From positions 5,595 to 25,905 of the forward strand of contig DFBV01000009.1 in the NCBI GenBank assembly GCA_002366755.1: DNA of 20,311 nt, read 5' to 3'. Of this stretch, positions 6,537-13,933 are shown piece after piece. The translations under genes and the position numbers were made by a program. Position 1 is the first letter of the stretch; each line of letters begins with the position of its first letter. Source of the DNA: Anaerolineales bacterium UBA3071 (GTDB lineage Bacteria > Chloroflexota > Anaerolineae > UBA3071). Under the pieces are notes generated by a model. It was given only the letters and a program-made list of their open reading frames with translations, searched no databases and was not told the origin of the DNA.

Positions 6537-8180
6537 ATGCCCCACAACTCTGTGTGTGTGCGCGGCCGCCGACTGGCGGCCATTGCCTGGCTTGCATTGA
6601 TCGTCGTGACCCTCATGGCCTGCCAGCCGCCGGTGCCACAGCCGGTGAAGGCGCCGTCCGAAGGTCCTCGGCAAGGCGGCCGGCTGATCTACGGTCTGAC
6701 GCTGGTGGTGTCGGGCATTGACCCGCACGTGGATGCCTCATCAGAGCTGGGCATCCCCCTCACCAGCGTGTACGACACGCTGGTCTACCAGGACTCGGAT
6801 GGCAGCTTCGTCCCTGGCCTAGCGGAGCGTTGGGAAGTCTCGGACGACGGCTTGGTCTACACCTTCTACCTGCGCAAGGATGTCAGCTTCCACGACGGCA
6901 CGCCGTTCGACGCTGAGGCGGTGAAGTTCAACTTTGACCGCATCGCCGACCCGGAGACCAAATCCCGTAAGGCGGTTTCGTTGCTGGGGCCGTACGAACG
7001 TACGGAGGTCGTGGACGACTTCACCGTGCGCGTGCGCTTCCGCCAGCCGCACGCTGCTTTCCTTGATGCGGCCAGCCAGGTCTACCTGGCCATGGTCAGC
7101 CCAGCGGCTGTGCAGGAGTGGGGGGCGGAGTACCAGGAACACCAGGTTGGTACGGGTCCCTTCATGTTCAAGGAGTACGTGCCCAGAGATCACCTGATCC
7201 TGGAGTGCAATCCTGACTACGATTGGGCTCCCGAGGTGTACCGGCATCAGGGACCAGCGTACCTGGACAGCATTGAGTTCCGCTTCTTCGCCGATCCTGC
7301 CTCGCGGGTGCTGGCGCTGGAGTCGGGGCAGGCTCACGTGATGGGGGAGATGCCGCCGCAGGATGTGGCGCGGCTGCTGGAATCGCCGGAGTTCGACATC
7401 CTGCGCGTGCCCGTCCCCGGTCAGCCACTGCAGTTCTTCGTAAACTCGGACAAACCGCCCACCGATGATCTGCGCGTGCGGCAAGCGCTCCTCTACGCCG
7501 CCGACCGCGAAGCGATCACCCAGGCTATCTTCCAGACGACCTCGCCGGCTGCCCATGGCCCGCTGGGCGCTGTCACCCTGGGATATGACGAGAGCGTGGT
7601 GGATATGTACCCTCACGATCTGACCAAGGCGGCTGCGCTGCTGGAGGAAGCTGGCTGGGTGGATAGCGACGACGATGGCGTGCGTGACAAAGAGGGGCGG
7701 CCGCTGAGCCTGGAGATGCTCCTTATGGGCTGGGGATACGTGCCGGAGGTGGGACAGATGTTGCAGTCCCAGTTCCGACAGGTGGGTGTAGATCTGCAGA
7801 TGCAGGAGATGGCCTTCCCTGCCGCGCTGGCAGCGGCCCGCGAAGGCGAGCATCACCTGGCTCCGATGGTCTTCTCTTCCAGCGACCCCGGCATTCTCTC
7901 CAGTACTTTCCATTCGGCCAATGCCGATGCGGGCTTCAACTGGGCCAAAGTGCGGGACGAGGAGCTGGATCGGTTGCTCGATTCGGGCGCGCAGGCCCTG
8001 GACAAGGCTGAACGGCTGGCTCTCTACGCTCAGGCGCAGCAGCGCATCATGGACCTGGCGCTGATCCTCCCCGTGCGGGACTACGTGAACCTGAACGGCG
8101 TCAGCGTCAAGGTCAAGGGGCTGCGCTACGACCGCCGCGGCTGGTTCCCCTGGCTCTACGACGTCTATCTGACAGAGTGA
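6537..8180 (+). CDS. ABC transporter solute-binding lipoprotein, family 5 (peptide/nickel type)
   Basis: A 547-residue protein. The N-terminus has basic residues, a hydrophobic segment (LAAIAWLALIVVTLMAC) and a lipobox LMAC with Cys29 as the lipidation site, so it should be a membrane-anchored lipoprotein. The mature part matches the oligopeptide/dipeptide-binding (SBP_bac_5) family: LVYQDSDGSFVPGLAERWEV, DGLVYTFYLRKDVSFHDGTP, DAEAVKFNFDRI, GTGPFMFKEYV and LRVRQALLYAADREAI are typical family blocks, and length is normal. The substrate is not predictable. A DppB-type permease follows after 142 nt, but no DppC, DppD or DppF homologue is present, so the rest of the transporter must be encoded elsewhere or be absent. 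Confidence 0.93.
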   Translation: MPHNSVCVRGRRLAAIAWLALIVVTLMACQPPVPQPVKAPSEGPRQGGRLIYGLTLVVSGIDPHVDASSELGIPLTSVYDTLVYQDSDGSFVPGLAERWEVSDDGLVYTFYLRKDVSFHDGTPFDAEAVKFNFDRIADPETKSRKAVSLLGPYERTEVVDDFTVRVRFRQPHAAFLDAASQVYLAMVSPAAVQEWGAEYQEHQVGTGPFMFKEYVPRDHLILECNPDYDWAPEVYRHQGPAYLDSIEFRFFADPASRVLALESGQAHVMGEMPPQDVARLLESPEFDILRVPVPGQPLQFFVNSDKPPTDDLRVRQALLYAADREAITQAIFQTTSPAAHGPLGAVTLGYDESVVDMYPHDLTKAAALLEEAGWVDSDDDGVRDKEGRPLSLEMLLMGWGYVPEVGQMLQSQFRQVGVDLQMQEMAFPAALAAAREGEHHLAPMVFSSSDPGILSSTFHSANADAGFNWAKVRDEELDRLLDSGAQALDKAERLALYAQAQQRIMDLALILPVRDYVNLNGVSVKVKGLRYDRRGWFPWLYDVYLTE

Positions 8181-8322
8181 TTTGCCATTCCCCTTCGTCT
8201 TGAGGCGGGGGGGCTAACCGGATTTGAGGGGTGTTGAGCCAGGGGGGGGTCTTGAGATCTGACAAGGGACGTCCTGCGATGGCCTTTGGGTTCCCTCGAC
8301 GCTTCCGACTGGGACTTGCTGC

Positions 8323-9246
8323 ATGTTGCGCTACATTGGACGGCGATTGGCCGTCGCGGTGCCCACGCTGTGGGCAGTGACCACTCTCGTCTTTTTCCTC
8401 ATGCGCGTTCTGCCTGGCGATCCGGCGGAGCTGCTGCTGGCCGAATCGGGCGCTTCGGGGGAAGCTATCGCCAGGCTGCGAGCGCAGCTAGGGCTCGATG
8501 AACCGCTGCTGGTGCAATACGGGCGGTTCCTCTTCCAGGTGTTGCGCGGCGACCTGGGCCGCAGCCTGGTGACCAATCGCCCGGTAATGCGCATGATCGG
8601 TGAGCAGTTGCCGGCAACGCTCGAACTGGCGGTGGCGGCCATGGCTATCGCCATCGTGCTGGGCTTGGCCCTGGGCCTTTTCGCTGCGCTGCGGCGCGAT
8701 ACCTGGGTGGACAGCCTGTGTATGACCGTGGCTGTCACTGGCTCCTCGCTGCCTGTGTTCTGGTCAGGCTTGCTCTTCATTCTGCTGTTCAGCATCGGTC
8801 TGCGTTGGCTGCCGGCCACCGGCCAGGGCGGATGGCGCTACCTGGTCATGCCAGCGACCGTATTGGGCATCGCCTCCTCTGGCTCCATCGCACGCCAGAT
8901 GCGCTCCAGCGTGCTGGAGGCGCTGGGCCAGGAGTATGTCGCTGCCGCGCGGGCCAAGGGGCTGCGAGAGTGGATGGTCATCAGTCGCCATGTGCTCCGC
9001 AACGCCCTGATCCCCGTGGCCACGGTCATCGGCTTGCGCTTCGGCTTCCTGCTGGGCGGCACCGTGGTCACCGAGACGCTCTTCTCGCGCCGTGGGCTGG
9101 GGCGACTGATCGTGGACGCCATCCTCTGGAAGGACTTCCCCGTGGTGCAGGGCGTGGTGCTGCTGGTGGCCGCCATCTACGTGCTGGTGAACCTGCTCGC
9201 GGACGTGTCATATGCCCTTCTCGACCCCCGAGTGCGGTACGACTGA
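8323..9246 (+). CDS. dppB: ABC transporter permease, DppB/OppB family
   Basis: A 307-residue membrane protein with about six hydrophobic segments. It opens with the family hallmark MLRYIGRRLAVAVPTLWAVT and FFLMRVLPGDPAELLL, continues with GLDEPLLVQYGRFL and RGDLGRSL, and holds the cytoplasmic EAA-type loop EALGQEYVAAARAKGLREWM that docks the ATPase. Length and ends are normal for the family. It would form the inner-membrane channel for the upstream family 5 binding protein. No partner permease or ATPase gene follows; downstream come a tRNA-like remnant and a repeat hairpin, so the operon may have been truncated. Confidence 0.93.
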   Translation: MLRYIGRRLAVAVPTLWAVTTLVFFLMRVLPGDPAELLLAESGASGEAIARLRAQLGLDEPLLVQYGRFLFQVLRGDLGRSLVTNRPVMRMIGEQLPATLELAVAAMAIAIVLGLALGLFAALRRDTWVDSLCMTVAVTGSSLPVFWSGLLFILLFSIGLRWLPATGQGGWRYLVMPATVLGIASSGSIARQMRSSVLEALGQEYVAAARAKGLREWMVISRHVLRNALIPVATVIGLRFGFLLGGTVVTETLFSRRGLGRLIVDAILWKDFPVVQGVVLLVAAIYVLVNLLADVSYALLDPRVRYD

Positions 9247-9291
9247 GGTCAGCTCAGCGATCCTCGCATGTGTGGGCCCAGCGGCAATACG

Positions 9292-9366
9292 GTCTAGTTG
9301 GGAGGGAGTTGAACTCCCGACTTCGGCAGTGCAAGGCCGCGGGCTTTCGACCTGATGAGCAACTGG
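9292..9366 (-). pseudogene. Degenerate tRNA-like sequence
   Basis: Read on the minus strand, the region has a D-arm-like part (GCTCATCAGGTCGAAAGC), an anticodon-loop-like CTTGCAC with TGC (Ala) in the anticodon position, and a T-arm-like GGGAGTTCAACTCCC. The anticodon stem pairs only as CGGC/GCCG with an 8-nt loop, and the ends do not form a 7-bp acceptor. I therefore read it as a decayed or partial tRNA and not a functional gene. Confidence 0.35.
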
Positions 9367-9424
9367 TGACGAATGACGAAGGACGAACGACCAATGTTCG
9401 CCCTTCATCCGTGGTCGTTCGTCA
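9367..9424. repeat. Heptameric repeat with inverted symmetry
   Basis: Four tandem heptads, TGACGAA-TGACGAA-GGACGAA-CGACCAA (9367-9394), are followed by a reverse-complement arm. GACGAACGACCA at 9382-9393 pairs perfectly (12 bp) with TGGTCGTTCGTC at 9412-9423, and the outermost TGACGAA matches TTCGTCA at the far end. It looks like a short interspersed repeat or hairpin element. Confidence 0.7.
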
Positions 9425-9479
9425 GAGTGTCCTGCCCCCCTGATTTCAGAATCGGACTTCATCGCACGTTTGTCCAATC

Positions 9480-9508
9480 TTGTCCTTTGCAGCCTGCTGT
9501 GGTATGAT
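9480..9508 (+). promoter_or_regulatory. Promoter of the nitrilase-like gene
   Basis: TTGTCC (9480-9485), a 17-nt spacer and TATGAT (9503-9508), with CTGTGG before the -10. The start codon lies about 50 nt downstream at 9558. Confidence 0.6.
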
Positions 9509-9557
9509 TGAACCGTCTAAGGAACTGGAAGACTCGAAGAGACTGAAGGAGGGCGCA

Positions 9558-10841
9558 ATGGACAAGGTAATCGTGGCCTGCGTGCAGCAGGGGCTGCGGC
9601 TGCACGAGGATCTGGACGCCAGTCGCAAGGACCTGGCGCGTTTTCTACGTATGGCCCAGGCCAAGAAGGCGAAACTCATCGTCTTCCCTGAGCTGATCGG
9701 AACGATGGCCGTACCGCCGCTGTTGCCAGGGCTGCGGGCAGGTCTCTTGAAGCGGGCGGACCGTGCGCGTCGCCCCAAGGCTTCGCTGTGGACGCGGGCC
9801 AAGGGCAAGGTCGCCGAATCCACAGCCGGTGTGCTGAGGGCCGACCTGCGGCAAAACCTGAGCAAGCTGCTGGTGGAGGATCCTGGACTGCTGTGGGATG
9901 CTTGCCGTGACCTCTTCGCTGGCGCGGCCCAGGAGTACGGCCTGACGGTTGTGGCGGGCAGCGGCTATATCCTGGACGAGGGCAGTGGCGGCATCGTCAA
10001 TCAGGCCGTCGTCTTTGGCCCCCATGGGGACATCGTGGGCCGACAGGCCAAGGTGAGCCTGGGTGTTGACGATGAGGGGCTGGCAGCGCCGGGCGTGGAG
10101 TGGTCGGCGATCGATACTGAGGTAGGCCGCATCGGTCTTCTGCTAGGGAACGATGGCCTCTATCCGGAGGCAGGACGCATTCTGGCCTATCAGGGGGCGC
10201 AGATGCTGATCGGGCTCGGGGCGTGCTCAGGGACTGGGCTGCACCGGAAGGTGCGGGCGGGCCTGCTGGCTCGCGTGCAGGAGAATCAGCTCTACGGCAT
10301 GGTCAGCTTCCTCGTCGGACACAACGCGCTGGGGTTGGGGGCGCGACAGGACTATGCCGGTCAATCGGCGATCTTCGCGCCTGCCGAATTCACGCAGCGG
10401 TACAGCGGTGTCATGGTGCAACTGGGCACAGCCAGCAGCGAGGGGGTGATCACCGCCGAGTGGGACTTCGAAGCGCTGAGAGAACTATGGGCCGAGGGCG
10501 ACACCCCCCTGCGGCAGGCGATGCCCGTGACCGCTTTCCACTCGCTGAGTGACCGCTATCAGGAAGGGCGCACGCTGAGCGAAGCGTGGGAGACCCCGCT
10601 GGCCGAGCGTGTGGTGCCGCCAGCGCTTCCCGAGGTCATTCCTGTGGACGCGTTGCCGGAGGTGGGCGTGGCCCCGTTTGAGCCAGTGGTCGAGGAGCTT
10701 CCTGCGCTGCAAGAGCCGTGGGCAGAGGCAGAGAAGGAAGAGGAAGAAAATGTGGCGGACGCCATCGTGGAGGAGTTGCTGGCCGAAGAGGCTCCGATCG
10801 CAGCAGAGACAAAGGAGCCTATCGACACTGGGGATGTGTAG
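9558..10841 (+). CDS. Nitrilase/carbon-nitrogen hydrolase superfamily protein lacking the catalytic cysteine
   Basis: A 427-residue protein. Residues 1-330 follow the nitrilase fold: Glu45 in LIVFPELIG, Lys165 in GRQAKVSLG, and the nucleophile-elbow block RIGLLLGNDGLYPE (191-204). The family pattern at that last block is G-x-x-I-C-[YN]-D, so the catalytic Cys of the Glu-Lys-Cys triad is Gly197 here. Amidase or nitrilase chemistry is therefore not expected; a binding or scaffolding role is an inference. Residues ~365-427 form a Pro/Glu-rich acidic tail (EPWAEAEKEEEENVADAIVE) absent from ordinary family members. The ATG at 9558 is chosen over an in-frame ATG at 9480 because AAGGAGGG sits just upstream and the promoter overlaps the longer version. 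It appears to be a single-gene unit. Confidence 0.85.
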   Translation: MDKVIVACVQQGLRLHEDLDASRKDLARFLRMAQAKKAKLIVFPELIGTMAVPPLLPGLRAGLLKRADRARRPKASLWTRAKGKVAESTAGVLRADLRQNLSKLLVEDPGLLWDACRDLFAGAAQEYGLTVVAGSGYILDEGSGGIVNQAVVFGPHGDIVGRQAKVSLGVDDEGLAAPGVEWSAIDTEVGRIGLLLGNDGLYPEAGRILAYQGAQMLIGLGACSGTGLHRKVRAGLLARVQENQLYGMVSFLVGHNALGLGARQDYAGQSAIFAPAEFTQRYSGVMVQLGTASSEGVITAEWDFEALRELWAEGDTPLRQAMPVTAFHSLSDRYQEGRTLSEAWETPLAERVVPPALPEVIPVDALPEVGVAPFEPVVEELPALQEPWAEAEKEEEENVADAIVEELLAEEAPIAAETKEPIDTGDV

Positions 10842-10918
10842 CCGAGTTCGGCAGGTGGTCGTCCAGTCGCTTGGTCAAAGCGCATTGAGGCAGAACTGAC
10901 TTACATCTGCTTTCCGTA

Positions 10919-10938
10919 GGCAGGTTTCCATACCTGCC
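10919..10938 (+). terminator. Short hairpin between convergent genes
   Basis: GGCAGGT-TTCCAT-ACCTGCC is a 7-bp perfect stem in the 146-nt gap between the nitrilase-like gene and the convergent small membrane protein genes. No T-tract follows on either strand, so its role as terminator is uncertain. Confidence 0.35.
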
Positions 10939-10987
10939 GCTCTGCTGACCACGCGACCAACAAGGCTGACAGGACATGCCGCCCACG

Positions 10988-11209
10988 TCAGGCGAGGCGT
11001 ACCATGTCAGCCATATGGCGGCCAGCTTGGAGGATGGACGTCCCCAGCCTGAACCACTCTCCGGTACTGGCTTGTAGGCGGCGACGGACGGGGCCTGGAA
11101 TCTCTTCTCCGTTGGTTTCTTCTCTGGACAGCACGGCCCATGCCAGCACCGCGCCCAGCACCGCGCCGGACACGGCGCCGATGAGTAAGCCTCGGGTTCT
11201 CTTGCTCAC
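10988..11209 (-). CDS. Small single-pass membrane protein (YtxH-like)
   Basis: A 73-residue protein starting at a GTG (11207-11209): basic start SKRTRG, then a Gly/Ala-rich membrane helix GLLIGAVSGAVLGAVLAWAV, then a charged tail. The architecture resembles YtxH/gas-vesicle-type small membrane proteins of unknown function. The GTG start overlaps the TGA stop of the upstream gene (4-nt overlap GTGA), indicating translational coupling and a joint role. Confidence 0.65.
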   Translation of the reverse strand: MSKRTRGLLIGAVSGAVLGAVLAWAVLSREETNGEEIPGPVRRRLQASTGEWFRLGTSILQAGRHMADMVRLA

Positions 11210-11553
11210 GTTGCGTCCCTTTCTGTAATACGGGCGGAGTAACGACCCTGGTTCCTGTGCGGCCTCGCGGACGCCGCAGTGCGTATCAGAGCCCGCGTCG
11301 TGCCTTTGGCTTGCGCTCGCAGGACGCCGAGGGCGATGAAGGGCCGAACGATCCGTTCGCTAGCGGTCCGAGTGGTCTGGGCCACGCGACGCAGACGGCC
11401 TTGCACCATCGGGAACAGCGGATCGAGCCTGAGGCGCAGCGCTCGCATCCCGCGGATGCCGAAGTAGAAGGCGGCCAGAGGCACCAGCGCCAGCACGAAC
11501 GCTTCAATAATCAGGGTGACCAGGGCGATGTCGCGCCCCGTGGCGAGATCCAC
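11206..11553 (-). CDS. Small membrane protein of unknown function
   Basis: A 115-residue protein starting at GTG (11551-11553). Residues ~8-34 form one membrane helix (IALVTLIIEAFVLALVPLAA), followed by a strongly basic region RGMRALRLRLDPLFPMVQGR and a long amphipathic Arg-rich tail. GAGG lies about 10 nt upstream, and a promoter is predicted at 11591-11619. It is coupled to the 73-residue membrane protein by a 4-nt overlap. The layout (one membrane helix plus a long cytoplasmic helix) is DUF948-like, a weak resemblance only. Confidence 0.65.
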   Translation of the reverse strand: MDLATGRDIALVTLIIEAFVLALVPLAAFYFGIRGMRALRLRLDPLFPMVQGRLRRVAQTTRTASERIVRPFIALGVLRAQAKGTTRALIRTAASARPHRNQGRYSARITERDAT

Positions 11554-11590
11554 AGTAGCTTATCCTCGTACGATCTCGGTTTCGAGTGCT

Positions 11591-11619
11591 ATTGTAGCAG
11601 AGAACGCGGAGAAGCGCAA
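11591..11619 (-). promoter_or_regulatory. Promoter of the small membrane protein pair
   Basis: On the minus strand, TTGCGC (11614-11619), a 17-nt spacer and TACAAT (11591-11596). The GTG start is about 38 nt downstream of the -10. Confidence 0.55.
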
Positions 11620-11661
11620 CATTTGGCCTGTCCAAACAGGCAGGAGATATGAGAGGCGAGG

Positions 11662-12702
11662 ATGTCGAGAAACGGACTGATGAGAATCCTTACGGTGGCA
11701 ATGAGCTTGTTGGTGCTGCTTTGCGGCTGTGCCACGCCAACGGTGCTGCCGACACCTACTGCGGTGCCTGCCACGCCCACACCGGTGCTGCCGACACCCA
11801 CTGCGGTGCCTGCGACGCCCACACCGGTGCCGCCGACCCCTACACCCGAGCCACCCACGCCTACGCCAGCGCCGCTTGCCCTCTCACTGTTGCACACCAG
11901 CGACACCTGGGGCCACGTCCTGCCCTGCGGTTGAAACCCTACCGCCGGCGGTGTGGCCCGTCGGGCCACCGTGGTGAAGCAAGAGCGAGCGGCAGCGGCT
12001 CACGTGCTGCTGCTGGACGCGGGCGATACCCTCAGTAGTGACCGCCCACTGGCGAGGCAGAGCCAGGGGAAGATTGTCATCGAGGCCATGAACCTTATGG
12101 GCTACGACGCCATGGTCCTGGGCGAGCGCGATCTGCAACTCGGTCCGCAGGTTCTGCGCCAACGCATAGCCGAGGCATCATTTCCCTTCCTGGCCGCTAA
12201 TCTTGAACTGGAAGGGGAGTTGTTCGTGGAGCCCTACGCGATCAAGGAAGCGGGCGGGCATCGGGTAGCCATCGTTGGTCTCACTGGCATGATACCCAAT
12301 CCCTTGCACGGCTTTGAGGTTCGCGATCCCCTGGGGACGGCGCAGACACTTGTAGCCGAACTCCGCCCGCAGGCGGACATCATCGTTCTCCTGGTGCACG
12401 TGGGGCAGGAGATGGAGCAGCGGCTGAAGCAGGAGATTCAGGGTATTGACATCATCGTCGGCGGGAGCGGCCAACCCCGTACCTCCAGTGCGCTCTGGGA
12501 CCAGGCGGCCGGCGTGCTGATCCTCCCCTCCGAACAGCCCAGCCCAGGGCACGCAGGGCGGCTCATGGGCTTCGCCAGGGTGCTCTTTGATGGCTCAGGC
12601 CGGTTGACGAGCCACGAGTCGCAGATGATCTCTCTCAGCCCGGACATTGCTGACGATCCGGATGTGACCCTCCTGGTGGAGCGCTACCGACAGAACCAAT
12701 GA
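11662..12702 (+). CDS. Metallophosphatase/5'-nucleotidase-like lipoprotein with in-frame TGA (candidate selenoprotein)
   Basis: Read through one TGA (11932-11934), this is a 346-residue protein. Residues 1-22 form a signal peptide with a lipobox (LLVLLCGC), followed by a Pro-Thr linker (~24-71) built on a 14-residue repeat, and then a UshA/metallophosphatase-like domain: SLLHTSDTWGHVLPCG, TGA, then NPTAGGVARRATVVKQERAA, LLLDAGDTL, NLMGYDAMVLGERDLQLG and VLLVHVGQE. The TGA is codon 91, in frame with both halves, and no other stop interrupts. It lies two residues after Cys89, where I recall related proteins having PCGC, so selenocysteine (motif C-G-U) is plausible. A hairpin at 11953-11969 suits a bacterial SECIS. 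The usual metal ligands are altered (SDTW for D-x-H, GERD for GNHD, GGSGQ for GHSH). The alternative is a pseudogene or a sequencing error. Confidence 0.8.
11746..11829 (+). repeat. Two tandem copies of a 42-bp repeat encoding the Pro-Thr linker
   Basis: Copies at 11746-11787 and 11788-11829 differ at only two positions (T/C at the 12th base, C/G at the 27th). They encode LPTPTAVPATPTPV twice in the lipoprotein linker, and a diverged partial copy follows. Such repeats change length by slippage or recombination. Confidence 0.85.
11932..11934 (+). promoter_or_regulatory. Candidate selenocysteine (UGA) codon
   Basis: In-frame TGA between …LPCG and NPTAGG…. Coding similarity continues without frame change on both sides. 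The Cys-proximal context (C-G-U) is the kind of site where Sec/Cys exchange is commonly seen. Confidence 0.6.
11953..11969 (+). promoter_or_regulatory. Candidate bacterial SECIS hairpin
   Basis: GTGGCCC (11953-11959), loop GTC, GGGCCAC (11963-11969): a 7-bp stem whose 3-nt loop begins with G, with 25 nt between the TGA and the loop. Published bacterial SECIS models expect a short stem-loop with a G in the first two loop positions roughly 16-37 nt after the UGA, which this fits. No folding energy was computed. Confidence 0.55.
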
Positions 12703-12712
12703 CAGGGAAAGT

Positions 12713-13852
12713 GTGCCGGGCGATAGGCGACATAACGTGATGAGGTGGGAGCAACTGCTGCGGCGAAGGGGGCGGTGCTGGGCCAAGCACCTGGCTCTCT
12801 TCGCCGTGCTCTTTGGTCTGTTGATCGCACCCTACCGTCCGATGGTGCTCGTCGGCCCGCCACAGATGGTGCAGACCGGCAATCCCGGCATTGGTGTCCA
12901 CACCCGCCTCACGGACGAAGTGGAGGAGCGGAAGATCAAGCGCACGCTGGAGATGGTGCGCGAGATGGGGGCGAGCTGGATCGTGGAGTACTTCCCGTGG
13001 GGCTACAGCGAGCGCAAACCTGGACGCTTCAACTGGGATCACGCCGACATGGTCGTGGATCATGCGCGGGCGCAGGGACTGACTGTCATCGCCCGGTTGG
13101 GCTTTGTGCCCCAATGGGCCCGACCCAAGGAAACCTTTGATACCTTCCTGCCCGCGGAGAACTTCGAGCGCTTTGGCGACTACGTCTACGCTTTCGTGGA
13201 GCATTTCCGCGGGCGGGTGGCGCACATCATCATCTGGAACGAGCCCAACCTGAGCCTGGAATGGGGCTATCGTCCCGTGGACCCCGAAGGCTACGTGGAA
13301 CTGCTCAAGATAGCCTACGACCAGGCCAAGGCTGCCAATCCCGACGTACGGGTGCTGGGCGGCGCTCTGGCTCCCACGCTGGCTCCACCCGGCAGCGAAT
13401 GGGGCATGGACGACCTCGTTTTCCTACAGAGGATGTACGATGCTGGCGCTGCGCCCTACTTCGACGTCCTGGCTGTCCATGCCTACGGCTGGAAGTTCCC
13501 GCCCGACGCACCCGCCGAGAGCGACGCCGTCAACTTCGCCCGCACGGAGCTTCTGCGGGAGGTGATGGTGCGCAACGGAGATGGCCACAAGCCCATCATC
13601 ATCACCGAAGGCGGTTGGAACGACCATCCCCGCTGGACCAAGGCGGTGCGCCCCGGTCAGCGCATGACCTACACCCTTCGTGCCTACGAGAAGGCCCAGC
13701 AAGAATGGGACTGGTGTCAGGCGGTCTGTTTGTGGGCTTTTCGTTTCCCCTGGCCGGCACAGACCTACCAGGACTACTTCACCTTTGTCTCCGCGGACTT
13801 CGTGCCCAAGCCCATCTACCTGGAAGTGCAGCGGTATGCGCGGGGGGAGTGA
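12713..13852 (+). CDS. Secreted or membrane-anchored clan-A-type glycoside hydrolase (GH39/GH5-like)
   Basis: A 379-residue protein (GTG start; an ATG at 12740 is a possible alternative). An N-terminal hydrophobic segment (KHLALFAVLFGLLIAPYRPM) acts as signal or anchor. The rest reads as a TIM barrel: GIGVHTRLTDEVEERKIKRT, WIVEYFPWGYSERKPGRFNW, the acid/base motif IIIWNEPN with Glu177, DVLAVHAYGW, and the nucleophile motif IIITEGGWND with Glu299. The spacing of the two glutamates is right for a retaining clan GH-A enzyme. The substrate is unknown; beta-xylosidase-like (GH39) is the nearest impression. It begins 10 nt after the upstream lipoprotein gene, so the two are probably cotranscribed. 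Confidence 0.82.
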   Translation: MPGDRRHNVMRWEQLLRRRGRCWAKHLALFAVLFGLLIAPYRPMVLVGPPQMVQTGNPGIGVHTRLTDEVEERKIKRTLEMVREMGASWIVEYFPWGYSERKPGRFNWDHADMVVDHARAQGLTVIARLGFVPQWARPKETFDTFLPAENFERFGDYVYAFVEHFRGRVAHIIIWNEPNLSLEWGYRPVDPEGYVELLKIAYDQAKAANPDVRVLGGALAPTLAPPGSEWGMDDLVFLQRMYDAGAAPYFDVLAVHAYGWKFPPDAPAESDAVNFARTELLREVMVRNGDGHKPIIITEGGWNDHPRWTKAVRPGQRMTYTLRAYEKAQQEWDWCQAVCLWAFRFPWPAQTYQDYFTFVSADFVPKPIYLEVQRYARGE

Positions 13853-13933
13853 AGGGAGGGGACAAAGGGGATGGGACTGAGGGAAAGGATGGAAACGGAG
13901 GAAAGCAGGGGGCCGAAGGAACTGAGGGGGTTG
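13853..13933 (+). repeat. Purine-rich low-complexity spacer
   Basis: Almost entirely G and A on the plus strand, with units such as GGGACTGAGGGAAAGGATGG and GGAACTGAGGGGG. It resembles the polypurine repeats near the four-helix-bundle gene. An in-frame ATG at 13871 would make it coding, but the composition suggests a spacer and argues for the start at 13934. Confidence 0.5.

Noticed and set aside
6819..7913. 364-codon open frame on the minus strand
   Set aside because: Antisense shadow of the family 5 binding protein; its composition (His, Arg, Gln) is typical of a GC-rich reverse frame.
8181..8322. 142-nt gap between binding protein and permease genes
   Set aside because: G-rich runs only; no promoter, hairpin or ORF worth reporting.
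11746..11850. Tandem repeats that might suggest a CRISPR array
   Set aside because: The copies are contiguous without spacers, and they encode the Pro-Thr linker of a lipoprotein.
11653..11934. Short 90-residue lipoprotein ending at the TGA as a complete gene
   Set aside because: It would end in the middle of a metallophosphatase motif, and the remainder continues in frame with no ribosome binding site of its own, so one interrupted or recoded gene is the better reading.
13871..13933. N-terminal extension of the family 3 binding protein
   Set aside because: It would be encoded by a purine-rich low-complexity tract, precedes the basic/hydrophobic signal anchor, and a better placed ribosome binding site exists for the ATG at 13934.
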